From: an alpha proteobacterium U9-1i
GTDB taxonomy: Bacteria > Pseudomonadota > Alphaproteobacteria > Caulobacterales > Aquidulcibacteraceae
DNA length: 64,000 bases
Direction of reading: 5' to 3'
NCBI GenBank assembly: GCA_000974665.1
Contig: BBSY01000002.1
Coordinates: forward strand, 806,001 to 870,000
Part shown: piece by piece, positions 36,325-44,472 of the stretch
Position numbering within the stretch: the first letter of the stretch is position 1
Layout: the number at the start of each line of letters is the position of its first letter
Notes under the pieces: generated by a model
Seen by the model: the letters and a program-made list of their open reading frames with translations, nothing else
The model's database searches: none
What the model was told of the DNA's origin: nothing
Program-made: the position numbers and the translations under genes

Positions 36325-36842
36325 GGCGAAAGCTCATACGCAAAAGATGTCGAATGGTGGAAGTCTGGTTTACCCGGCGCGTGCGCCAGCGCCCAATAGG
36401 ATTTGCCGCGAGCGTCCTCGATCACGGCGCTGAGCGCGAGCTGATACGGCGCGTCCAACGGCAGCTCGATGAACGCATGCAGCTCGTAGCGATCGTCGCT
36501 CGCGTGCACTTCGATCCGAGGCGCGGCAATGTCGTCGGCATTGCGCATGCCGGCGCGATAATCGTCAAACCGATACGCCGCCCATTGTGACGACGGAGAG
36601 AAATTGAGTTCGCAATAGCTCGCCGCGCCCGGCGCGCGCACGAATGCTTCAAAGCAGGTGTGCTTCCACAGTTCGTCCGTCCGCGCCGGCGAAGCGGGAG
36701 CGGGGACCAGCAGCTCGGCGATCGCGCCATGCGCCAAATAGCGCAACGCCAAGGCGCGCGGGCGCGGGCGCGCGATCTCAACCGCGATGGCTGAGATCGC
36801 GGCGCCGGGCGTGTCCGGATGTGGTTTGAGCGCCAGCCGCAT
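36321..36842 (-). CDS. DOMON-like domain protein beside namZ
   Basis: A 173-residue beta-rich protein: ELWKHTCFEAFVRAPGAASYCELNFSPSSQWAAYRFDDYRAGM has the look of the DOMON/CBM9-like fold described for alphaproteobacterial proteins linked to the murB family. These bind sugars or haem. It lies upstream of namZ and overlaps it by 4 bp, so it may be a partner of the muramidase, for example binding its sugar substrate; that is inference. No signal peptide. Several W/F/Y residues line the putative binding face. Confidence 0.7.
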   Translation of the reverse strand: MRLALKPHPDTPGAAISAIAVEIARPRPRALALRYLAHGAIAELLVPAPASPARTDELWKHTCFEAFVRAPGAASYCELNFSPSSQWAAYRFDDYRAGMRNADDIAAPRIEVHASDDRYELHAFIELPLDAPYQLALSAVIEDARGKSYWALAHAPGKPDFHHSTSFAYELSP

Positions 36843-36849
36843 GCGCCGA

Positions 36850-36934
36850 TACTAATCGGCCATGACGTTTAACGGCGCGAAAATTTTCAGGACGTTTCCG
36901 GGGGCGGAGGTCCGCTCCGCGCCCGGAATGAGTG
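36850..36934 (-). terminator. Possible terminator hairpin after the acyl-CoA-dehydrogenase-like gene
   Basis: An imperfect GGGCGGAG...CTCCGCGCCC hairpin (36902-36926) stands 8 bp past the stop at 36935, with AAAATTTT further on. It could end the minus-strand transcript. The 92-bp gap otherwise holds no gene. Confidence 0.4.
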
Positions 36935-38080
36935 TTAGCCGTCGATGTCCCAGCCGAGTGCGGCGCGGCCGGTGTAGCGAAGCTGCGGCTTTTCCTGCAG
37001 CGGGTGGTAGCGCGCGGCTTGCACGTCGCGGAACGCGCGCTCCAGTTCGAGGCCGCGATAGAAGGCGGCGCCACCGGCGACTTCCATCGCCCGCTCCACC
37101 GTCTTAATCGCGCCTTGGCTGGCAAGCGTGCGGCCGATCATGGCGCGGCTCGTGGCTTCCGGACCCGGCGCGTCGGTTTCGACGGCGCTGATCATGTCGT
37201 TCAGCGCCAGGCGCGCGCCGGCGAACGCGTTCTCCATTTCGCCGACAAGCGTCGCCAGCGCTTCGTCTTCCGGCTTCTTGCGCGCCACTTTGAGCGCTGT
37301 CGCCCGCGCGCCTTCGGCGACGCCGACATAGGCCGAATAGATCAAAGCAAACGCGTGCAGGCTGATGATGTGGAACAGTGCGTGCCACTTGCCTTGCGGA
37401 CGACGGCCGGAGATCGCGGCGTCGGCGACGAACACGTCCTTCAGCTCCACGTCATGCGAGCCGGTGCCGCGCATGCCCATCACCTTCCAGGTGTCGAGGA
37501 TGCTCACGCCTTGGCCCTTCAGCGGCACGCCGAAATGCAGCACTGTTGGACCGGCCTGCGGATCGTCATAAACGGCGCTCGTCATCAACAGATCGCCAGC
37601 CGGCGAGCCGCTTGAGAAGATCTTGCGCGCATTGATGTGGAAGCCGCCGTCGACTTTCGTCGCCACGCCCGCGCCCTTCAGCCAGTCCGAGCCGCCGCTC
37701 GACACCAGCACGAGGTTCTCGGCCGCGACGCGCTTCAACAGGCCGTCGGTCGGCGCGTTCTGATGCTTCCAACGCCACGCCGCCACATCAACAAGATGTG
37801 AGTGCATGGAGAAGGCGAGCGCGGTGGAGCCGCAGCCCGTGGCCAGCACGCGGATGGCGTTGCACATCTCCCGGTGCGTCGCGCCGTGGCCGCCAAGCTC
37901 GGTTGGCACGAGCGCGCGGAAGAAGCCTTCTTCCTTCAGGCGCCGATAATTCTCAGCGACGAAACGGTCCTCGGCATCGTAACGCGCGGCGGTGCGCGCG
38001 AATTCTTCGGCCAGCTGCGCCGCGCGCGCTTGCCAATCGATGGCTTCGGTCATCGGTCTGTCTTTCACTGCGGTATTCAT
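36935..38080 (-). CDS. Acyl-CoA dehydrogenase-family flavoprotein
   Basis: A 381-residue protein of the acyl-CoA dehydrogenase/DszC-like superfamily. Fragments such as GGSDWLKGAGVATKVDGGFHINARKIFSSGSPAGDLLMTSA (beta-domain), WKVMGMRGTGSHDVELKDVFV and ALNDMISAVETDAPGPEA (helical C-terminal domain) are present. The catalytic Glu of acyl-CoA dehydrogenases is not clearly placed, so this may be an oxygenase or a p-hydroxyphenylacetate-hydroxylase-type enzyme. The start at 38080 follows AGGTG by 5 nt. It is divergent from an HxlR regulator with 153 bp between. Confidence 0.8.
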   Translation of the reverse strand: MNTAVKDRPMTEAIDWQARAAQLAEEFARTAARYDAEDRFVAENYRRLKEEGFFRALVPTELGGHGATHREMCNAIRVLATGCGSTALAFSMHSHLVDVAAWRWKHQNAPTDGLLKRVAAENLVLVSSGGSDWLKGAGVATKVDGGFHINARKIFSSGSPAGDLLMTSAVYDDPQAGPTVLHFGVPLKGQGVSILDTWKVMGMRGTGSHDVELKDVFVADAAISGRRPQGKWHALFHIISLHAFALIYSAYVGVAEGARATALKVARKKPEDEALATLVGEMENAFAGARLALNDMISAVETDAPGPEATSRAMIGRTLASQGAIKTVERAMEVAGGAAFYRGLELERAFRDVQAARYHPLQEKPQLRYTGRAALGWDIDG

Positions 38081-38233
38081 CTTAGCACCTTGGGTTGGTC
38101 CCGGCCTCTGGCGCGGAGAAAACTCCAAGTCCGGGTCGCGGCTCTAGTTCTAAAACTGAATCGAGCAGGTACAGAAACTGTAGTGACGCCTTGGCCCCGC
38201 GGGCGTAAATTCCGCCCTAGGCGGAGACAGCCC

Positions 38234-38923
38234 ATGACCCAAGGCAGCTACAAGCAATTTTGTCCCGTGGCGATGGCGGCGGAGGTGCTCTGCACCCGCT
38301 GGACCATCATCGTTCTGCGCGAGCTGGTGTCCGGCTCGACCCGCTTCAACGACCTCCGCCGCGGCGTGCCGCGCATGTCGCCGGCTTTGCTCTCCCAGCG
38401 CCTGAAGGAGCTGGAAGCCGCCGGCATCGTCACGCGCACTTCAGGCAAAGGCGGGGTGGAATATCACCTCACCGACGCTGGCCGCGAGCTGGAGCCGATC
38501 GTCATGGCCTTCGGCGTTTGGGGACAGCGTTGGGTCGAGACCGACCTCTCGCTCCAGCATCTCGATGGCCAGCTCTTGATGTGGGACATGCGCCGCAAGC
38601 TCAACCCCGAGCCAATGCCGCCGCGCAAAAGCGTGGTGCAGTTCCAATATCCCGAGCAGCCCGCCGCCAAGCGGCAATATTGGATGATCGTCGATCCGGG
38701 CGAAGAGGTGGACCTCTGCTACGTCGATCCCGGCTTCGACGTTGATCTCTACGTCTCCACCGATCTGCGCACGATGACGGCGATCTGGATGGGCCTCGAC
38801 AACGTCAAAGCCGCTCTGCGCACCAAGCGCATGCTGCTCACTGGCGACAAAACCCTCTCCAGCAACATGCAAATCTGGCTGGGCCTGAGCCCCTTCGCAA
38901 ACACCGAGAAGTTGGCGAGCTGA
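38234..38923 (+). CDS. HxlR-family regulator with C-terminal SCP2-like domain
   Basis: A 229-residue regulator. Residues 1-95 are an HxlR winged helix (MAAEVLCTRWTIIVLRELVSGSTRFNDLRRGVPRMSPALLSQRLKELEAAGIV), and the C-terminal 130 residues (MRRKLNPEPMPPRKSVVQFQYPEQPA...) are like the SCP2/sterol-carrier-like effector domain seen in some HxlR proteins. The start at 38234 lies after GCGGAGACAGCCC. It is divergent from the acyl-CoA-dehydrogenase-like gene, and probably regulates it, since HxlR proteins usually control the divergent neighbour. Confidence 0.88.
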   Translation: MTQGSYKQFCPVAMAAEVLCTRWTIIVLRELVSGSTRFNDLRRGVPRMSPALLSQRLKELEAAGIVTRTSGKGGVEYHLTDAGRELEPIVMAFGVWGQRWVETDLSLQHLDGQLLMWDMRRKLNPEPMPPRKSVVQFQYPEQPAAKRQYWMIVDPGEEVDLCYVDPGFDVDLYVSTDLRTMTAIWMGLDNVKAALRTKRMLLTGDKTLSSNMQIWLGLSPFANTEKLAS

Positions 38924-38963
38924 CGCGCTAACCGCGCCGTAATTGGTGGCGCCGCGCGGAGGA

Positions 38964-38998
38964 TTTGTGCATTGCACAACAAGTGAGGCCTAGGCCTC
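38964..38998. repeat. Adjacent perfect dyads upstream of a small zinc-ribbon gene
   Basis: Two perfect palindromes stand side by side: TTGTGCATTGCACAA (38965-38979; 7-bp arms, 1-bp centre) and GAGGCCTAGGCCTC (38985-38998; 14-bp palindrome). They lie 115-150 bp before the start of the gene at 39114 and 40-75 bp after the regulator stop. They could be operator sites or a terminator; no T-run follows. Confidence 0.45.
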
Positions 38999-39113
38999 TT
39001 GGCGAGGTGGCGGTCGTTAGCGAACGCCCGCACCGTTACATCGCGCGGAACTGGACATCGCCAGCAAGCATTTGTTCAGCATTAATGCAGCATTGTGACT
39101 GTCGGAGGACCTC

Positions 39114-39314
39114 ATGCTCGAGAAAAAAATCGGCGAGCCCTGTCCGACGTGCGATACGCCGCTCATGCGCCGCCGCTCAACATTCCGAACCATTGTCGGC
39201 GATGTCGCGTTTTGTGCGCGATGCTGTTCCAGTTTCGAACTCGCGTGCGAGGACGAGCCCATGGCCTTGCTCGGTCCGTTGGCCGCTTTGGTCACGCCAA
39301 TTCCCGCCCGCTAG
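39114..39314 (+). CDS. Small zinc-ribbon protein
   Basis: A 66-residue protein with two Cys pairs, CPTC at residues 10-13 and CARC at about 35-38 plus a further C, giving a zinc-ribbon arrangement (CPTCDTPLM...FCARCC). These are often subunits or chaperones that need a folded zinc site, or RNA-binding proteins. The GGAGG ribosome site four bases before ATG supports the start. It stands alone between the HxlR gene and the convergent GMC small subunit gene. Confidence 0.7.
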   Translation: MLEKKIGEPCPTCDTPLMRRRSTFRTIVGDVAFCARCCSSFELACEDEPMALLGPLAALVTPIPAR

Positions 39315-39352
39315 GCGCAGTTGAATCCGGCGAAACGATGCGTTCGCGTCGG

Positions 39353-39673
39353 TCAACGCGCTTGCGCAAGCAAGGCGAAGAGCTGGCCTTCCGTATAAGA
39401 TAGCCTCCAGCCTCGATAATTGAACACCGCGCCGGCTCGATAGTCGGCGGCCACACGCGCCTTAAGCGCGGGCAGGGCGCCATCATGAAAGCCGTCCGGC
39501 AAGAGCGCTGCGCGCGCCATGTTCAAGTCCGCGCGCGGGTCGGCCTCAACATAGGCTTCGCCGATCGCACGGCCCGCCGAATAGTCGGCCGTTTGCGCAG
39601 ACGCGGGCAACGCGGCGCTGACGCCCAGCGCGACCAGCGCCAACAAAATGTCGCGCTTGCTGAGGTGGTTCAT
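39353..39673 (-). CDS. Small subunit of GMC-type dehydrogenase (gluconate 2-dehydrogenase subunit 3-like)
   Basis: A 106-residue exported protein: MNHLSKRDILLALVALGVSAALPASAQTADYSAGRAIGEAY. The leader has a K-R-D Tat-like motif (Lys-Arg in place of Arg-Arg) and a typical small-subunit end, FNYRGWRLSYTEGQLFALL. Proteins of this type escort a partner GMC oxidoreductase through the Tat path. The ATG overlaps the stop of the GMC gene (ATGA), which supports partnership. The frame upstream to 39817 is rejected because it covers the GMC gene. Confidence 0.72.
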   Translation of the reverse strand: MNHLSKRDILLALVALGVSAALPASAQTADYSAGRAIGEAYVEADPRADLNMARAALLPDGFHDGALPALKARVAADYRAGAVFNYRGWRLSYTEGQLFALLAQAR

Positions 39674-41178
39674 GAGCGTGCTCCGAGGCGTTGCTTCAAA
39701 TGATCGGAAAGGCGCATGGCCAGCGCAGCGAGCGTGAGCGTGGGGTTGGCGTTCCCCGACGTCGGAAAAACCGACGAGCCAGCGACATAAAGATTGCGCA
39801 TGCCGTGAACGCGGCAATTCTGATCGACTACTCCGTATTCAGGATCGACGTGCATACGAGTCGTGCCCATGTGGTGGCGCGCGGGCGTCATGATCGACAG
39901 GTAATGCTCGCGCGCCACAGGCCAGCACACGCGCCCGAGGCCCGCCGCGCCAAGCGTGTTGGCGAATTGGGCGATCGAAGCGTCCAGCTTGTCGAAGTCC
40001 ATGTCGGTGAAGCGCCAGTCCAGCCGTACCCGGGGCATGCCGAGCGCGTCTCTAGCCGTATCGTCAAGAACGATACGGCTTTCGGGGTTCGGCAGTTGCT
40101 CCGTCTTGAAATAGATCGTGAGGTTGCGCGCTGGCCCGCCGCCACGATCGATGGCGCCGATCGCCCTCATCAGAGCCGCGACATCCGGCGTGAGATCTGC
40201 TGTCTCGTCGTACAGGGTCACAGTAAAATTGACTGTCTGGCCGCGCCGCTGACCATCAAGCGTGTTGGCCAGCACGCAATGGATCTTGTCGCGATCATTG
40301 TTGGTGTAGAGCCCCATGGATGCGGCACCATCGCTCACGCACATCGATGAGTTGCGGCCCTCGGGCGCGTCGAACTTGCCGTAATTGACGTGCCCCTGAA
40401 AGCAGCGACCAACCCAATCGTTGCCAATGCCGTTCGCCAGCATCAAACGTGCGTTCTCGACGCCGCCGGTGGCAAGCACGTAGGCACGGCCGCGCGCTGT
40501 GTGATGCCTGCCGTTCAGACACGCGACCTTGACGCCTGTCACGTTGCCACGCCGGTTGCGCGCGAACTCGACGACATTGGCGTTAAGATAGACCGAGATG
40601 TTGGCGGCATCCGCGAAGCTGGTGCGAAACTCATCAAACGCCGCGCGATCCGCCGCTCCAGAAAAGCGCGTAAAACAGCGTGGCGCGGAGAAAAAATCTC
40701 CACCCATCTCGAAAACGGGGCGGCCTTCCTCACGAGGCGGCGCGTTGTTCACGTCGAATTGCGGAATTTCATAGAGCCGACACGCGCGCTCATAATAAGG
40801 TTGCATCTGGGCGCGCGACATCGGCCAGCCGGAAAGCGGCAACCAATCGCGCGGCGCGAAATCGCTTTCATCCAAAGGCACCAATTTGCCGCCCCAGACA
40901 TTGCCGGCGCCGCCAAGCCCGCGAAAGCGTGACGCAATGAGATAGTCGTTGGCTTCCAGGTCGGGATTGCCCGGTCCGCGCATCACGCCTGCGCCCGCGT
41001 TGAGCTGCTGGAGGTCGCGATCCATCTCGCGTCCGCCACTTTCGATGATCGCGACACTCTTGTTGAGCCCCGCCCATTCCTTGGCGATGGCGATGCCTGC
41101 CATGCCGCCACCGATGATGATCAGATCGGCGTCGATTTCGGTTGCTTCAGGCAAATCTCGGGCGTCGATGAAAGCCAT
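39670..41178 (-). CDS. GMC-family FAD oxidoreductase
   Basis: A 502-residue GMC oxidoreductase. The dinucleotide motif is IIIGGGMAGIAIAKEWA at about residues 20-35; the FAD loop ESGGREMDRD, FRGLGGAGNVWGGKL, and the GMC_C end, HMGTTRM...GMRNLYVAGSSVFPTSGNANPTLTLAALAMRLSDHL, are all clear. The catalytic His is in this C-terminal region (H-x-x-G-T-T). Such enzymes oxidise sugars or alcohols. It has no leader of its own and probably relies on the small subunit encoded next to it. GGGAG precedes the ATG at 41178. Confidence 0.9.
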   Translation of the reverse strand: MAFIDARDLPEATEIDADLIIIGGGMAGIAIAKEWAGLNKSVAIIESGGREMDRDLQQLNAGAGVMRGPGNPDLEANDYLIASRFRGLGGAGNVWGGKLVPLDESDFAPRDWLPLSGWPMSRAQMQPYYERACRLYEIPQFDVNNAPPREEGRPVFEMGGDFFSAPRCFTRFSGAADRAAFDEFRTSFADAANISVYLNANVVEFARNRRGNVTGVKVACLNGRHHTARGRAYVLATGGVENARLMLANGIGNDWVGRCFQGHVNYGKFDAPEGRNSSMCVSDGAASMGLYTNNDRDKIHCVLANTLDGQRRGQTVNFTVTLYDETADLTPDVAALMRAIGAIDRGGGPARNLTIYFKTEQLPNPESRIVLDDTARDALGMPRVRLDWRFTDMDFDKLDASIAQFANTLGAAGLGRVCWPVAREHYLSIMTPARHHMGTTRMHVDPEYGVVDQNCRVHGMRNLYVAGSSVFPTSGNANPTLTLAALAMRLSDHLKQRLGARS

Positions 41179-41214
41179 CGCGCAACTCCCTTGCTGTCTT
41201 GAGTGTGGGTAAGG

Positions 41215-42651
41215 CTAGCGGCGGGCGCCGTGTCGTCGGAGCAGCTGGACCATGTCGTCATGGCCGTACTGCCGAGCCTGGCTGAGCGGCGAGCGTCGCT
41301 CCATGCCCGTTGTCGTTGGCGCGTCCACGTCCAAGTTCACATCCGCGCCGTGTGCGATCAGATAGACAGCGACATCAAGTTGGCCGTTGGCGGCCGCGTT
41401 GATGAGCGGCGTTTCATCGCCGCGCACAAACGCGTTCACGTCGGCGCCGGCCTCTACGAACAGCGCGGTCAACGCCATGTCGCCACGATCTGCGGCCACG
41501 ATGAGCGGATTGCCGTCGCCCGGCGCACGCACGTTCACATCAGCGCCGGCTTCAAGCAACAGGCGAGCGGTGGCGATGTCGCCGTTCTGCGCAGCGACAA
41601 CGAGCGGCGTGCCGTCGCCGTGTGTCCAGTGGTTTGGGTTCGCGCCAAGGTCGATGAGGTCGCGCGCTGCTTCTTGGTCGCCGTTCTTCAACGCGCTGAC
41701 AAGTTGTGCGCCCAATGCGCTGGCGAAGAAGTTGGCGCCGCGCTGTGGCGCCTGTTCCGCGTAAGCGACGCGCGCCGGCTGCGCCGCCCAGATGGCGATG
41801 CTTAGACTCGTGGCGGCGGCCGCGCAGGCAAGCGCGCCCAGCCGATGCCGTGCGGACGTTGGCGCAGGTTTGCCGAGCATGGCTATGCGTTGCTTCAGAG
41901 GGCCCGCGCCAATCGGTGGCCAAGCGCAGCCTAAAGGCACGGCTTGCGCGGCGAGCTGCGTTTTCAGCATCGCCTCGGCGTAGACGCGGCGGGCGCCAGC
42001 GTGCCGGGCGATGACACGTGCGTCGCAGGCAAGTTCTTGATCAACGCGCAGTGCCGCGCGAGCGATGTGCGCGAGGGGATTGAACCAGTTGAAGCATTGC
42101 AGCAGGGCCGCGAGCGCGTTGACCTGGACGTCCCCAGCGCGGATGTGGGCGCGCTCGTGCTCCAACACGAGCGCGCGTTCGGCTGGGCTGAAGCGTTGCT
42201 CGAAATCCACGGGCACAACGATGCGCGGCGCCAGCACCCCAATGACGGCAGGGCCAGAGTTGCTGTTGGCCACAAACCGCAGCTGACGGATCGCAAGCAA
42301 AGTCAGCGCGAGCACAAATCCTGTGAGCCAGAGCGCGAGTGCTAGCGCCGGCCAATCCAGCGCGGTGGTGTCGGCGCTCTGAAGTCCGGTGACCATTTGC
42401 ACGGCCTGTGGCGCGGAATCGCCGACGACGCTCGTGTCGCCGCTGTCTCGCGCCGACACGATTGGGCGAAAGATCGTGCGTGCGGGGAGAAAGCTCGCGA
42501 GCACGGCTACGGGTGCAAGCGCCCAAAACGCATAAGCGATTTGCGGGCCGAAGGCGGCGCGCAGCGGCGCGCGGAGCGCCAGCACGAGAACAATCGCCGC
42601 GCTCAGCGCGAGCGTCGCGCGCATCACTAAGGCCAGGAGATCAACGCTCAT
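41215..42651 (-). CDS. M56-family membrane metallopeptidase fused to ankyrin repeats (BlaR1-like)
   Basis: A 478-residue protein. The N-terminal half has four membrane helices (about residues 5-28, 40-55, 100-120 and 280-295) around the M56 zinc site H165-E-R-A-H169. The following ELACDARVI (E-x-x-C-D-x-x-V) is also typical of BlaR1/MecR1. In place of the usual penicillin-binding sensor domain, the C-terminal 170 residues carry about four ankyrin repeats (GANPNHWTHGDGTPLVVAAQNGD; three GADVN units). The start is ATG 42651, overlapping the BlaI-like gene by 11 bp. It would act as a membrane sensor/protease that cleaves the BlaI-like repressor. Confidence 0.88.
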   Translation of the reverse strand: MSVDLLALVMRATLALSAAIVLVLALRAPLRAAFGPQIAYAFWALAPVAVLASFLPARTIFRPIVSARDSGDTSVVGDSAPQAVQMVTGLQSADTTALDWPALALALWLTGFVLALTLLAIRQLRFVANSNSGPAVIGVLAPRIVVPVDFEQRFSPAERALVLEHERAHIRAGDVQVNALAALLQCFNWFNPLAHIARAALRVDQELACDARVIARHAGARRVYAEAMLKTQLAAQAVPLGCAWPPIGAGPLKQRIAMLGKPAPTSARHRLGALACAAAATSLSIAIWAAQPARVAYAEQAPQRGANFFASALGAQLVSALKNGDQEAARDLIDLGANPNHWTHGDGTPLVVAAQNGDIATARLLLEAGADVNVRAPGDGNPLIVAADRGDMALTALFVEAGADVNAFVRGDETPLINAAANGQLDVAVYLIAHGADVNLDVDAPTTTGMERRSPLSQARQYGHDDMVQLLRRHGARR

Positions 42652-43009
42652 CGTCCAGCTCCGCGATCAAACGTTTCAAGTCGGCGATGTCGGCCGCGCT
42701 CAGCTTCTCGCGCTCGGAAAAGTGCGTGACGAGCGAGGAGAGGCGTCCGTCGAAGAGCCGATCGAGCAAATTGGTGCTTTCCTCATCCACATAATCGGCG
42801 CGTTTCAGTTTTGGGCTATAGAGGTATTTGCGTCCGTCCTTCGTGGCGGCGATCGCGTCCTTGCCGAGCAGGCGGTTGAGCAGGGTTTTGACGGTCGCTT
42901 CCGTCCATCCCTGGCTCTCCGCCACCTCGGTGACGATGTCTTCCGCGCTTAAGGGATTGCGCTTCCACAACGCCTCCATCACCACGCTTTCCGCCGCACT
43001 GACACGCAT
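42641..43009 (-). CDS. BlaI/MecI/CopY-family repressor
   Basis: A 122-residue winged-helix repressor: SAAESVVMEALWKRNPLSAEDIVTEVAESQGWTEATVKTLLNRLLGKDAIAATKDGRKYLYSPKLKRADYV matches BlaI/MecI. The frame extends upstream past the operator region, so the ATG at 43009 (MRVSAAES) is the functional start. The stop overlaps the M56-ankyrin gene. BlaI-type proteins bind TACA/TGTA dyads and are inactivated by cleavage by the M56 partner, so this pair should form a sensor-repressor circuit. Confidence 0.92.
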   Translation of the reverse strand: MRVSAAESVVMEALWKRNPLSAEDIVTEVAESQGWTEATVKTLLNRLLGKDAIAATKDGRKYLYSPKLKRADYVDEESTNLLDRLFDGRLSSLVTHFSEREKLSAADIADLKRLIAELDDER

Positions 43010-43010
43010 G

Positions 43011-43048
43011 TTTACACCTGTAATCGCGTATTGATTACAGCTGTAAAC
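43011..43048. promoter_or_regulatory. Paired BlaI-type operators in a larger dyad
   Basis: Two TACA-N2-TGTA sites, TACACCTGTA (43013-43022) and TACAGCTGTA (43036-43045), lie 23 bp centre to centre, about two DNA turns. The whole TTTACACCTGTAAT-N9-ATTACAGCTGTAAA block is itself an inverted repeat (13 of 14 bases match). It sits directly before the BlaI-like start and 90 bp ahead of the divergent CDP-alcohol gene, so it may control both. Confidence 0.8.
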
Positions 43049-43138
43049 GCATCCGTCAATCGGGAATGCGACGAATGTCGTTCGTCTCAGCCACGCGAAC
43101 GGGCTTGCGCATCGGCGCTCGGGCGGCAACTTCGCTTC

Positions 43139-43675
43139 ATGCTGGCGAACGCAATCACAACTTTCCGAACGCTTCTCACTCTGCCGCTGTTCGCCGTCCT
43201 CGCCTTCGGCGGCAACGCCTGGCTCGGCTTGGTGCTTTTCCTTGGTTGCGGCGCGCTCGATGTCGTCGACGGCCAGGTCGCGCGCCGTTTGAATCAGACG
43301 AGCGCTTTCGGCGGCATGCTCGACCTCGTCGGAGATCGTTTGCTCACTTTCGCCGCTGTCGCGGGCCTCATCGTCAGCGGCGGCTTGCCGGGCGTGCACG
43401 CGGTTGCGGGCCTCGTCCTCATCGTGCGCGATTTGATCGTTGCGTCCCTCAACGAAGCGTTGCCCGGTAAACTCGGACCGCGCGTCAGCACACTGGAAAT
43501 GCTGAAGATTGCAGCCGCTTTCATTGGACTGTCGCTCGCGATCACGGCGCCGTTGAGCCTATTTTCTGCGCATCAGCTGGCCGGCTGGGTGCTGCTTTGG
43601 ATCGCGGCCGTTTTGACCGCGATCACCTTGCTTCAATATTCGATGCGCGCGCTGCGCGCGTTCGCAGAGAAGTAG
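43139..43675 (+). CDS. CDP-alcohol phosphatidyltransferase
   Basis: A 178-residue membrane enzyme with the signature D-G-x2-A-R-x8-G-x3-D-x3-D visible as DVVDGQVARRLNQTSAFGGMLDLVGDR. The family makes phospholipids (such as phosphatidylglycerophosphate or phosphatidylserine) from CDP-diacylglycerol and an alcohol. The ATG at 43139 follows TTCGCTTC; the longer frame from 43031 covers the operator region and is unlikely. Its promoter region overlaps the BlaI-type operators. The stop overlaps the stop end of the next gene on the other strand by 43 bp. Confidence 0.88.
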   Translation: MLANAITTFRTLLTLPLFAVLAFGGNAWLGLVLFLGCGALDVVDGQVARRLNQTSAFGGMLDLVGDRLLTFAAVAGLIVSGGLPGVHAVAGLVLIVRDLIVASLNEALPGKLGPRVSTLEMLKIAAAFIGLSLAITAPLSLFSAHQLAGWVLLWIAAVLTAITLLQYSMRALRAFAEK

Positions 43676-44472
43676 CCGCGAAACAGGCGCGCGGCGACTT
43701 TCACCGGATGAAGAAGTTGCCCGAGCACGCCACGTCCCATGTCGTCGGGGACGCCCAGCGGCGCCGCACATGGCCCAGGTGCATGGTAGGTGCCGAAGGC
43801 TTGGTCGAACACCGAGAAAAGGGTCGCGAAATTTTTGCCTGCGTAGGCGCTGTCGCGGACGTGATGCCAGCGATGCATGGCCGGCGACACCAACACGCGG
43901 CCGAGCGGGCCGAAGGTCCACGGCAAATCCATATGGATAAACATGCCGTAGTAGTGTCGTGTCAGGGCGTTCGCGAGCACGGCCCAAGGAGGCAAGCCAA
44001 GCAAAGCGAGCGCCGTACCATCGATCATGGTGGTCGTCAGGCGGTTAATCGGGTGGAAGCGATGCAACGTCGTCCACGTCATCGCGGTGTCGCTGTGATG
44101 CACGGCGTGTGCGGGCCAAAGTGGTGGACTGTGTTCGAGGCGATGGCGCCAGTAGCCGACAAAATCGCCAATCACGAGCGTGATGCAAGCCACCACCAAG
44201 GTTGGCAGGTTCACCCACGTAGCGGCGCTCACCAGCATTAAACCATGCGCGCTCAGCCACGCCGCAAGCGACGCCGCCATCAACCCAAGACCTGGCGCGA
44301 TCAGCAAGGCGTCGAACACATAGAGCGTGAGATTGACTCGTACTTCGCCCGCCGCCGCGCGCGCGGTGCGCAAAGATGCAAGACCGCGCGCGAGGAGCGC
44401 CAGCGCGGCAAAGCCCAGCGCCGGCCAAAGCAGGGGCGCGGCGAGCGCCGCCAACTGGTCGAGCCAGATCAT
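43633..44472 (-). CDS. Sterol desaturase/fatty-acid hydroxylase-like protein
   Basis: A 279-residue membrane di-iron enzyme of the fatty acid hydroxylase superfamily. The eight-histidine clusters are visible: HRLEH near 130 (DFVGYWRHRLEHS), HAVHHS about 144, and HRWHH near 220 (VSPAMHRWHHVRD). Four to five hydrophobic helices surround them. The substrate (sterol, hopanoid, carotenoid or lipid) is not evident. It overlaps the PhzF gene start by 4 bp, and its end overlaps the CDP-alcohol gene on the other strand. Confidence 0.87.
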   Translation of the reverse strand: MIWLDQLAALAAPLLWPALGFAALALLARGLASLRTARAAAGEVRVNLTLYVFDALLIAPGLGLMAASLAAWLSAHGLMLVSAATWVNLPTLVVACITLVIGDFVGYWRHRLEHSPPLWPAHAVHHSDTAMTWTTLHRFHPINRLTTTMIDGTALALLGLPPWAVLANALTRHYYGMFIHMDLPWTFGPLGRVLVSPAMHRWHHVRDSAYAGKNFATLFSVFDQAFGTYHAPGPCAAPLGVPDDMGRGVLGQLLHPVKVAARLFRGYFSANARSARIEY

